Origin: Omphiscola glabra
Lineage: Eukaryota; Mollusca; Gastropoda; Lymnaeidae
DNA length: 64,000 bases
Direction: 5' to 3'
Assembly: GCA_964017045.1 (NCBI GenBank)
Contig: OZ024799.1
Coordinates: 29,151,596-29,215,595, forward strand
The notes under the pieces: generated by a model
What the model saw: the letters and a program-made list of their open reading frames with translations, nothing else
The model's database searches: none
Told to the model about the DNA's origin: nothing
In this document: one piece after another, positions 41,201 through 46,870 of the stretch
Layout of the letters: every line of letters starts with the position of its first letter
Numbering within the stretch: position 1 is the first letter of the stretch
Made by a program: the position numbers and the translations under genes

Positions 41201-44200
41201 ATTCATTTGAACTCATTTATTTTTTAAACCCTGCGTATTCATTTAATGAGCAGATGTTTTTTATCGTATCCGGAAATTTGATCGAAAGAAAATTCGTTGA
41301 CGGAAAATTGATTGACGGATATTTGATCGAAAGGAAATTTGGTCAAATCTTTTTTTTAGTTTACACGTTAAAATTTTGCGTCAATTTCTTTTTGAACGCA
41401 TTATTTTGTTTTACTATATAATATAGTGCGTTCAAAAAGAAATTTGGCGAAAATTTTAACCTTTGTAATGAAAAAAAGATTCGACCAAATTTCTGTCGAT
41501 CAATTTTCTGTCGACGAAATTTCTTTTGATCAAATTTCCGGTAACCTTTTTTATTTTTTGTTTTATTTGTCATCTTATCCCAGGAGAAATAATGCTTGAG
41601 AAACCTGCTGAGGCCAATCAGAAATATACAGTTGTTGTTAAGGCAAGTGACAGAGGAAATCCCCCACTCACATCAACAGCCACTGTCAGGATTGATGCCT
41701 TTGATCCTTACTCTGTAGTTATTGAATTGAACCTCTCTATCAGCATGTAAGAGTTACATACTTGGTTTTAAAGAAACCACAGTTTTTGTTAAACTTATCC
41801 CTAAAATATCTTGTATTTATTACCACAACAAATCCAAAAAACATTTTAATTTCTAATTATAGTTAAATTGCATGACTTTTAAATTGGTTAGCGATGGTGT
41901 AGTTTTTTGGGGAGAGTCTTATTATCTCTGAAATTATTTAACTATTCAGAAAAAAAAAATATTCAATAGAAAAATATTACACTGCTCAAAGTTTTAAGTC
42001 TAACAAATATTACACTGCTCAAAGTTGTAAGTCTAGCAAATATTACACTGCTCAAAGTTGTAAGTCTAGCACATATTACACTGCTCAAAGTTGTAATCTT
42101 GGGAAGGTTGCCATATCATCAATAAAAGTTGGTGCATCTCAGATCCCCTTGTCCAACACTGTTAGAGACCTTGGCTTCCACACTCACAGTCATCCCACAA
42201 TAATTTATCATATCAGTTCTATGGTCAGGGCTTGTTTCTGTCTGTTATGCTCCCTGGGTCAGCTGTGTCCTCAACTTAATAATAAGGTTTACCTCCAAAC
42301 CAACTTTTTGCCCCAGTCTTTGAGGGAAATGAAAAATGATAAAAAAATCATTTAAGAGACATTTAAATAGAGTTAATGACCTCAGAGCGCTTTGAGCATG
42401 CTAGGATAGCATGGACACAAGCACTATACAAGTAATCAATCGTCATAAATCTAACAAATATTTTGCAGCTCAAAGTTGTAAGTATAGCACAAATTACACT
42501 TTACGTTTTAAAAATCTATAAATTAAATTTTTTTCCAGGTCAGATTTCCTTATGAAGCGTCAAACTTTCATAGCAAATCTACAGAATGAGATACAAAAAA
42601 CCTACCCTACAGCTGTTCTCAAACTCTGGTGTATAGAAGAACAAGAGGGAACTGCACAAGCTCCAGGCACACGTCGGAAAAGACAGTCCATGTAAAATTT
42701 GGACATAAGTTTTATTTTTATTAAATTTAATTCCATTGTTGTTTAACACTAAACTAGGGTATAGTTGTGTTCTGATATGTTTTAAATGCATAACCGTACA
42801 GCTTCAGATTACTCAACTCTGAGTCTATTCCTAGATACTAGTCTAGATACAGTGGCAATAGCTATTTGCTCTAAATCATTTATCTGGTTGTCACAAGATA
42901 GAATCTTTGGAATGAATTTGTATTAATTTATTAATTTTTTTAAAAATTCTCAGCAAACCTGTGAAGGTTTCGGTCTATGTCTTACATGACAGCAGCACAG
43001 ACTCCTTATCCAACATCACCCAGCGAAAGGATTTCATTAGCCAGCCAAAATTATTGGCAGTGTTAGCCGAAAGTGATGGGACTCCCAACAATATTATTAA
43101 AGGTGAGGTGAACCCATAGAGGATTAATTGTGCGATTCTTTCTCCTCATCAATTGGTTAGTTAGTCTCCTCAACTCTGAAATAAAAATAATTTTTTTTAG
43201 TTAGACTATTAGCATGCATAATTATTGGTGCTGAATTTGCAGCAATGTTTCTTTGTTAATTATGATTTTGTGCCTCTTCTAGATAATATTAATATTCAAT
43301 TGTTTAATTAATAATTTTAATTACTGAGAAGTTTTTAATGTTTTATTTATCCAAATGGAAGCTGCATTTTATGTAATTTTAAAGAATTTAAATATTTTTT
43401 TTTTATATTTGTATATATTACTAGGTGCTCATTCACTTTTAGAAAGATAGATTTTGAAATTGTATTTGTTCATGATGATTTAAGAAGGATTCTCTAAGCT
43501 TCAGCTTTTGCCACTTACTTGAATTTTTAAACATTTAAATTTGTTTAAAGTTGACTCAACAGCAGTAAATTTAAAAAATCCGCTAAAAAATGTAAGACTT
43601 TGAAAGCACTCAACTCGCAAATCAACAAAAATATTATTTTTTCAACAGCTGGTGAATTTGCTTATTTTAATATGCAAGAGGTGACATCATTGTCCAAAGT
43701 AGACACCACAAACAATTCTGTCAGTTGGTGGGACACTGTCTATGGACCAATAGTGACAGCAATCTTATTAGCTTTTGGTGTGGTCCTGCTGTGTGTTATA
43801 ATATTCTGTTGTTGCCGACATCATAGGAATAGGAGGAAAAGGTGAAAAATGTCTTCTTAAAGCCACTACTGTTGTGTGAGCTTCTGCTTCTGCTACCCAT
43901 AAAATTGGTCTTGTGGCAAATAATATTTTAAATACAATTTGTGTGATACTCCTTCTTGATCATGTTAAATGGATGTAATTATTTAAAAAAAAAATTAACT
44001 AGGTATTTGGATGTGCAGGGATATTTATTTCTTTAATTACATTCCATAACTTTTAAAAACTTTTCTGCTGCTTATTTAAATTCTGTTTGAAGAAAAATGC
44101 TTTTTTCAATTCAAATAAATTTCTTTATGCCAGTGATTCTCAAACTGGTGATGGCCTAGCGAGAAATATCCATATTGCAGCTAGGGCCAGATTCCCATTT

Positions 44201-45431
44201 ATTGACTTTATCATTTTTTAAAATAAAAAAATAAAAAGACCATCAACTTGATGCATGCTGCTCTCTTGATTCGATAGCAGTAGTAGCTCTCTTGATTTTA
44301 TAGCAGTAGTAGCCAAATGCAGGATGTGAGATCTCCATAGGTGCTTATATTTTTTTTATTAATGATTAAATATAGTTTATAGTGCAAACATAGAATATTA
44401 ACTCAGATAAAAGTTTAGGAAATTATTTATTTTTGTTTGTACCTCACTCAAGTTACTTAGCTGGCCACCTATTGAATTATGTGCAATGTTTCTAGCTGAT
44501 AAATTTGTTTCTCAAATATTTTATTATTTCATTAAAACTGAATGATTTCTTTAGTTTTGAGTCGCCAATGACATGATTAAATTTAATTTCAGGGATTCAG
44601 AAAGTCATTCATCTGAGGAAGTATTTACACCACCTATAGATTATACTAGAGCTAGCAGACAATTTAAAGGTACTTTTTTAAAATACATAGTATTTAATTT
44701 AATATATTTAATTAAGACCATATAATTATAGTCCTTTTACGTTCTTTTCATTTTCAAATTTGCACCTTTAAGATAAGATAAGATATTTTTTTTATTGATC
44801 CAAATAAATGGAAATTTGTATTTTTCATTCATAGTACATATTTTTTTTCAGTCCTGTTGGGCTGTCAGCTTTCTGTTCACATTACAGAAATTACATTTGA
44901 TTGTTTTATTTTATAGGAACATGAAATATTTTGGTGCAAGAAGGAAGAGTTAAAAAATGATCGGAAGGATGAGGGAGTCAGGGGACATTTTTTAAATTTT
45001 ATAGAAGTTTTAGTAAAGTGATGGAAGTGGAATAATAATTTACTGTAATAATGTAAATAAAATAATGTGCACGTGTGGATGATTAAACAACAGTAAACAT
45101 GCTTGACTTACAAATAAGAGCATATGACTTTCTGGTTTTAATCTCATTATTAAGGCACTGTATTTTTTTTATAAATACAAACTAATTTGGACATTTTAAT
45201 TTTAAGCTCTTTTAAAAATGGGAGGGTTGGAAAGAGCAGGGACTAGGTATTGTCGGTCTGGGGTAAATTGATTTAGCTCTCTCTTTGTCTTTGTTTCTTT
45301 TAAACCCAAAAAATTATTGACAGCCACCAATTATTTAATGCTGATGATTGTTCACAGGATACCAAGTTGGTTGGCTGCATCCAACATTTCAATGGCCAGC
45401 TCCTGTTCATGTCAGGCATGCCAAAGCCTAA
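1..45431 (+). CDS. Giant non-classical cadherin, 3' part of gene (58 coding exons in window)
   Basis: A single-pass membrane adhesion protein of the cadherin superfamily, continuing upstream of base 1. I joined 58 exons by GT-AG (one GC-AG) sites and homology between repeats. The summed length, 9763 bases with frame starting at base 2, is exactly 3254 codons including a TAA stop, which supports the model. It encodes about 28 full EC repeats and one partial, seen as 28 linkers of DVNDN or NEF type with DYE/DRE and DxD motifs. A juxtamembrane domain, a TM helix and a tail of about 55 residues follow. There are no EGF or LamG modules and no catenin-binding region, so it resembles cadherin-23 or a large protocadherin more than a classical cadherin; the exact family is unresolved. 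Known EC repeats bind Ca2+ between domains and mediate cell-cell contact. Introns without a separate entry are AT-rich and hold nothing I recognise. Confidence 0.93.
450..10754 (+). CDS. Cadherin exons 2-17: duplicated block, copy A (about 8 EC repeats)
   Basis: Exons: 450-606, 939-1097, 1747-1969, 2389-2449, 3871-4011, 4207-4371, 4786-4956, 5322-5441, 5572-5708, 6317-6512, 7573-7721, 8089-8301, 8878-9090, 9361-9439, 10048-10251, 10530-10754. Lengths are 157, 159, 223, 61, 141, 165, 171, 120, 137, 196, 149, 213, 213, 79, 204 and 225. EC linkers in order are DVNDV, PVNEF, DVNDN, DVNDN, DVNDN, DVNEY, DVNDN, PINEF. Exons 7, 11 and 14 each carry a Cys just after the linker and a second Cys 22-23 residues later. 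Exon 2 has a C-x12-C hairpin. Exon 8 has tandem acceptors 6 nt apart (ttcag/tttcag), so a two-residue splice variant is possible. The block is paralogous, exon for exon, to exons 26-41. Confidence 0.9.
2509..3188 (+). mobile_element. Non-autonomous Helitron-like element in cadherin intron 5
   Basis: The 3' end has the Helitron signature: a CCCGGGCCAAGCTGGG short hairpin at 3161-3176, then TATATCAACTAG ending in CTAG at 3185-3188, followed by T. The left part contains GGGAAAATTTGTCTGTTC and repeated GATCTTGACCAAACTTG-type text that I associate with animal Helitrons. The 5' end (TC next to an AT tract near 2509) is approximate. No helicase ORF is present. Confidence 0.6.
5940..6135 (+). mobile_element. 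SPIN-like hAT MITE (196 bp) with perfect target duplication
   Basis: Terminal inverted repeats are CAGTGGTTCTCAACCT and the complement of AGGTTGAGAACCGCTG, 15 of 16 matching. The element is flanked by a perfect 8-bp duplication, CCCTAACA, at 5932-5939 and 6136-6143, as expected for hAT transposition. Internal text such as CAGTTCCTCATGTTGTGG and GGGGTCGCGACCC is what I recall for the SPIN family of horizontally transferred transposons. It lies in cadherin intron 10 and has no coding capacity. Confidence 0.85.
7087..7525. repeat. Minisatellite, about 23-bp unit, about 19 copies
   Basis: Imperfect tandem copies of ACCCAATCACGTATCAAAGG plus CTT fill part of cadherin intron 11, about 50 bases before exon 12. 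The open frames across it simply reflect a repeat unit without stops. Confidence 0.9.
8424..8662. repeat. tRNA-like stretch followed by a 41-bp minisatellite (4 copies)
   Basis: Four near-identical 41-bp units (AGGACTAAAATAGTCAGTTT and on) occupy about 8496-8661. Just before, at 8424-8490, GCGGGTTCAAAGTC resembles a Pol III B box, suggesting a decayed tRNA-derived SINE head. A cloverleaf could not be drawn convincingly. Confidence 0.6.
10732..10935. repeat. Tandem duplication of the exon 17 end and its splice donor
   Basis: The last 20 or so bases of exon 17 (GGATCATCAAATCAGAAAAC, then TA) and the donor GTGAGTAG are repeated downstream. Donor-like copies begin at 10858 and 10913, besides the real one at 10755. 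Further partial ATTGATGGTGACATTA units lie between. Use of the downstream copies would read AGT GAG TAG and stop. Confidence 0.8.
11044..16366 (+). CDS. Cadherin exons 18-25: spacer block between the duplicated halves (about 4 EC repeats)
   Basis: Exons: 11044-11116, 11351-11460, 12108-12227, 12904-13055, 13441-13615, 13928-14111, 14399-14507, 16126-16366. Linkers are DVNDN, TVNEF, DVNDN and DLNDH. Exon 21 ends at a GC donor (gcaagt), the only non-GT donor found in the gene. Exon 23 carries the post-linker Cys pair with a shorter spacing (C-x19-C). Exon 25 is the full-length paralogue of the truncated exon 1. The other exons of this block have no length-matched copy later in the gene. Exons 18+19 nevertheless correspond to exon 42, which is exactly 33 nt longer. 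Confidence 0.88.
11191..11239. repeat. (AT)n-(CA)n microsatellite
   Basis: An uninterrupted AT dinucleotide run of about 35 bases passes into a short CA run in cadherin intron 18. Confidence 0.95.
14530..15900. repeat. Dispersed unclassified element, copy 1, split by a LINE fragment
   Basis: Text such as GGTCTTGAGGACTATAG, GTGAACAATGGCTCAC, GAAATAAATTATTGA and the stretch around 15355-15800 recurs at 33530-36830 and in part at 18700-18960. In this copy a LINE 3' end (about 14880-15352) interrupts the part that is continuous at 36340-36400. Class is unknown. Boundaries are approximate. Confidence 0.6.
14880..15352 (+). mobile_element. LINE 3' fragment (Jockey/CR1-type reverse transcriptase C-terminus)
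   Basis: In one frame from 14915 the sequence reads LEAVQRQAARFVLNRYRNTS, then SVGSMLETLGWSLLEE, stop codons, and SRLSMIYKINNGLVQC, with HRQRRGHDRQFRLIPA further on. This is the typical C-terminal end of Jockey/CR1-clade ORF2 (RAARFV, SSV..ML..LGW, RL.M.YKI.NGLV). At least two in-frame stops show decay. The tail ends in a GAA-rich run near 15340-15352. Confidence 0.75.
16971..28840 (+). CDS. Cadherin exons 26-41: duplicated block, copy B (about 8 EC repeats)
   Basis: Exons: 16971-17127, 17252-17413, 17882-18107, 19344-19404, 20031-20171, 21378-21542, 22411-22584, 23079-23198, 23456-23592, 24186-24381, 24953-25101, 26166-26378, 26865-27077, 27446-27524, 28224-28427, 28616-28840. Lengths match exons 2-17 in order and differ only in 162/159, 226/223 and 174/171. 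Protein motifs align throughout, for example NLDRET/NIDRET in exons 6/30 and SLDYEQQ in exons 14/38. Linkers are DVNDI, PVNEF, DVNDN, DLNDN, DVNDN, DVNEA, DVNDN, PKNEF. Post-linker Cys pairs recur in exons 31, 35 and 38. I saw no alignment between the introns of the two blocks, so the duplication looks old. Confidence 0.92.
18321..18693. repeat. Minisatellite, 31-bp unit, 12 copies
   Basis: A nearly homogeneous array of AAGTGGTGGTGACAGGTCTA plus ACTCGTAGCAC in cadherin intron 28. The high copy identity suggests recent expansion. The text immediately after it (about 18700-18960) belongs to the dispersed element seen at 14530 and 35500. Confidence 0.93.
19495..19665. repeat. CATCCCTTATGT-type short tandem repeat
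   Basis: Irregular copies of CATCCCTTATGT / CATCCCCATGT / CACCTTCCTTATCT fill cadherin intron 29. Three frames are open only because the unit lacks stops. Confidence 0.85.
20690..20887. repeat. Minisatellite, 36-bp unit, 5.5 copies
   Basis: Tandem TGACCCCTTCAGTTTCTATG plus TTACTAACCTGCAAGC units in cadherin intron 30. Confidence 0.9.
21590..21875. repeat. Minisatellite, about 38-bp unit, about 8 copies
   Basis: Tandem GATAAATGCAATGAAATATA plus GTAAATATATCTTCTATT units with higher-order variation (a GTTTATCTATATACTGAT variant alternates), in cadherin intron 31. Confidence 0.88.
24570..24832. repeat. Minisatellite, 27-bp unit, about 10 copies
   Basis: Tandem ATTGGTTTCTTCTGACAAAG plus TATATTT units in cadherin intron 35, about 120 bases before exon 36. 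Confidence 0.92.
25390..25930. repeat. Dispersed repeat, copy 1 (second copy at 49145-49500)
   Basis: Bases 25390-25760 match 49145-49500 in the same orientation over some 350 bases (GTATAAATCCTTTATAAAA, ATTTGACAAAAC, TTTATTTTGTGAAATCA, CTTCATCTTCCCCTT). The extra right part carries GTGTGCCAAGTTTCAGCTCG, a phrase style common in retroelement 3' ends. Class is not determined. Confidence 0.7.
29120..41746 (+). CDS. Cadherin exons 42-53: membrane-proximal EC repeats
   Basis: Exons: 29120-29335, 29868-30098, 30738-31064, 32436-32560, 33195-33440, 37326-37387, 37546-37831, 38086-38460, 38911-39150, 40263-40426, 40789-40946, 41584-41746. These encode about nine EC repeats with linkers DVNDM, PFNQH, DVNDN, NLNDN, DINDN, HIVNN, DGDDN and DENDN; the last repeat ends in DAFDP. 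PFNQH and HIVNN lack most of the acidic residues expected for Ca2+ coordination, so those junctions may be flexible. Exon organisation differs from the duplicated blocks, with fewer and longer exons. The 3.9-kb intron 33441-37325 is the largest and is filled with nested repeats. Confidence 0.88.
31284..32027. mobile_element. MITE-like element with CCATCCATAAATGA termini and a 28-base C run
   Basis: The left end GTGCCATCCATAAATGACGT is mirrored by ATCATTTATGGATGACCC at the right (about 32009-32026). The interior holds a run of 28 C at 31965-31992 and a GACCCCCTCAA counterpart near the left end. It lies in cadherin intron 44. The superfamily is not assigned and the ends are approximate. Confidence 0.6.
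32600..32720. repeat. AAGATAAGATAAGAT dispersed repeat, copy 1
   Basis: The motif AAGATAAGATAAGAT, followed by TTGATCCAAA and a similar following text, occurs again at 44770-44940 in the intron before exon 58. Probably a SINE-like or MITE family of the host genome. Confidence 0.5.
33873..35429. mobile_element. 1.56-kb DNA-transposon-like element flanked by AAATTATA
   Basis: An exact 8-bp direct repeat, AAATTATA, at 33865-33872 and 35430-35437 flanks ends that are inverted copies: GACCTGTTTAC on the left and GTAAACAGGTC on the right. Subterminal motifs (TACGATTTT, GTTTGAGGGTAA versus ACCCTCAAAAACT) are also mirrored. An 8-bp duplication suggests hAT. No transposase ORF was found, so it is non-autonomous. 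A short relative lies at 61840-62010. Confidence 0.65.
35548..35775. repeat. Minisatellite, 56-bp unit, 4 copies
   Basis: Tandem units containing GTATAAGCTGCACCCATAGC and AGGACATTACCGTACTGTC in cadherin intron 46. Confidence 0.92.
38586..38692. repeat. Minisatellite, 35-bp unit, 3 copies
   Basis: TTGTTGGCAGGCACCCATTA plus GAATTAAAACATTTC units in cadherin intron 49. Confidence 0.9.
39377..39800. repeat. Minisatellite, about 59-bp unit, about 7 copies
   Basis: Units of GAAACCACCTTTATAATCTA plus AAATAAAATAAAGTTTAATT and a variable (AATT)n end, in cadherin intron 50. Length differences between units come mostly from the AATT run. Confidence 0.92.
41269..41542. mobile_element. Foldback MITE directly upstream of exon 53
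   Basis: Left arm from TCCGGAAATTTGATCGAAAG and right arm ending in TTTGATCAAATTTCCGG are inverted copies of each other over roughly 120-135 bases. They meet near 41405-41425 (TTTTTGAACGCA against TGCGTTCAAAAA). The whole element could fold into one long hairpin. It ends about 40 bases before the exon 53 acceptor. The family is unassigned. Confidence 0.8.
41975..42095. repeat. Minisatellite, 33-bp unit, about 4 copies
   Basis: CAAATATTACACTGCTCAAA plus GTTGTAAGTCTAG units in cadherin intron 53. A further diverged unit appears at 42451-42500, on the far side of a LINE fragment, so the array was probably split by that insertion. Confidence 0.85.
42110..42440 (+). mobile_element. LINE reverse-transcriptase fragment with SINE/LINE-like tail
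   Basis: The plus frame reads KVGASQIPLSNTVRDLGFHT, resembling the V.NLGV.FD.L stretch found downstream of the RT catalytic core in Jockey/CR1 LINEs. Further on, GCGCTTTGAGCATGCTAGG and GCACTATACAAGTAA are typical of mollusc LINE/SINE 3' tails. The fragment is short and decayed. Confidence 0.5.
42539..43102 (+). CDS. Cadherin exons 54-55: juxtamembrane SEA/MAD-like domain with RRKR site
   Basis: Exons 42539-42691 and 42954-43102. After the last EC repeat the protein has no cadherin motifs. By eye its secondary structure runs: beta strand (VVIELNLSI, end of exon 53), a long amphipathic helix (FLMKRQTFIANLQNEIQ), strand (TAVLKLWCIEE), a loop, strand (KPVKVSVYVLH), helix (QPKLLAVLAE). This beta-alpha-beta-beta-alpha order suits a ferredoxin-like fold, as in SEA domains and the membrane-adjacent domain of cadherin-23. 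The loop between strands 2 and 3 contains RRKR-QS at 42672-42683, a furin-type consensus. An intron splits the domain two codons after that site. Fold and cleavage are inferred, not shown. Confidence 0.75.
43649..43841 (+). CDS. Cadherin exon 56: transmembrane segment
   Basis: The exon finishes the extracellular stem (NMQEVTSLSKVD, then SWWDTVYG). It then encodes a hydrophobic stretch at about 43744-43815 (GPIVTAILLAFGVVLLCVII, then FCCC), followed by a strongly basic stop-transfer run of RHHRNRRKR. This orientation places the EC repeats outside the cell. The three cysteines at the inner membrane face are candidate palmitoylation sites. Confidence 0.92.
44593..45431 (+). CDS. Cadherin exons 57-58: short cytoplasmic tail and stop
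   Basis: Exons 44593-44669 and 45358-45431. Exon 57 gives an acidic, Ser-rich stretch (DSESHSSEEVF, then TPPIDYTR). Exon 58 gives GYQVGWLHPTF, then QWPAPVHVRHAKA, and ends in TAA at 45429-45431. The stop lies directly against a good gtaagag donor at 45432, so the final intron probably lies in the 3' UTR. No catenin-binding or PDZ-type C-terminus is evident. An alternative acceptor at 45323 would start the exon at 45324 and read another frame, open to the same donor, giving a different tail. I prefer the hydrophilic version. Confidence 0.65.
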
Positions 45432-45712
45432 GTAAGAGAAGTTTAGACATTGATCGCGTTTCAGTCTTTTTCACAATTTATTCATTCCTTCTTTTAGCAA
45501 TATGAGAATGTATCAACATTATTTCATGTTATATATTTTATGTTTTATTCACACGTTATTCTGACAGTGATGATTTTTAAAATGCAATGAGCCAAGTATA
45601 TTTTAGTTTAAATTGAAAAGGATTTGATGTTTTACTCTTGTGTTTATTGGGTTTTGGTGTTCAATGCAATTTTAGCTCTCTGTACTTTCAAACTAAGTAC
45701 TATGATGTTTAA

Positions 45713-46435
45713 CCCTTTGCACCCTTGGCTCCTGGGCCTAAAATACCCCGGCCCCTGGGCTCCTGGGAAAAAATGTCCACACACTGACACACAAACAAAC
45801 AAAATCAAATGATTATACAATTAAAATAAATTGTATTTATTTCAATCTAATTGTGTCTGTTAGTAGTCCATTAGTATTATAAAATGTATAACAGAAATGA
45901 AATCGTCTTAGAAATGTTGCAGAATGGCATAGTAAAAGGTCATTTATATGAAACTGATTTTTCATAAAAGCCAAGGCTAGAACTAGGGGGTAGGCCGTGT
46001 TTATTTTATTCCCACAGCACACATCGATAGCACTAGACTAGAGAAGTTGAAGTCAATCGATCGTCACTATCATTATATATTTGTTTATTTCAATCCTTTC
46101 TTCAAAAGAAAATAATAATTATCTGAATTATTTACATTATCATAAAGCTACTCTAGCTTGTGTCCTTTACAAATTTTTTTTTTTTTGCATTTTCATCACC
46201 TCTATACATCGAAAAACATTACTAAAACATAACATAAACAATGCATACATGGGCGCTGCCATTACTGTGACCTTTTGCAAGTCACGCGATAAACCATGAA
46301 CTCAGTATTTACAACACATTTTACATACAGACTGTCGATCTATGGTAAGGTATGGGAGATGACCGCTATATCGGTCTAACAGGGTGTGGATTTTTAAGGC
46401 GCAGACCGATAAAGCGGGATCGCGGGTTCAACGGG
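45713..46435. mobile_element. piggyBac-like MITE with TTAA target sites
   Basis: TTAA at 45709-45712 and 46436-46439 bounds an element whose ends are CCCTTTGCACCC and the complement of GGGTTCAACGGG, 10 of 12 matching. TTAA duplication with CCC-starting inverted repeats is the piggyBac pattern. No transposase is encoded. It lies just after the cadherin stop codon, inside the probable 3' UTR intron. Confidence 0.7.
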
Positions 46436-46607
46436 TTAAAAAGATAATTTTGGCACCTTTACTTTAAAAAGGAATCTAAACAATGCCATTCTCCTCATGA
46501 AGGTTGTTTTATTTTTTTTTACAATACCCAGTACTTATGAGATCTGGGGATATCTTTACTTTTACACTTGCTTAATGTTGAAATAATTACTGTTTATCTA
46601 TTTACAG

Positions 46608-46870
46608 ATGTCAGTTGTAAATAAATCAAAAGCCTGGTGACTGGAGGAACATCCCTTGCCTTATGAAATTTAATTAATATAAATATAATGGTATTTTTTT
46701 AAAAAATGATTGTTCCCTAATTAAAATAAGAATTTTAAAAAAAAATTGTTTATCTGTAAAAACTCATATTTTGTATATTGCCGATACATTTTTCAAAAGC
46801 AAAGTTTATATAGTTGTATTTTCTGTCATTATCCATTTTTACTAAATAAATTTATTCTTATCAAAGAATG
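46608..46870 (+). other. Putative 3' UTR exon of the cadherin gene
   Basis: A tttacag acceptor at 46601-46607 follows a pyrimidine-rich tract and could pair with the gtaagag donor at 45432. AATAAA hexamers lie at 46620-46625 and 46845-46850; the second is the more plausible poly(A) signal. The end coordinate is approximate. In the alternative tail frame, this exon would add five codons and a TAA. Confidence 0.35.
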
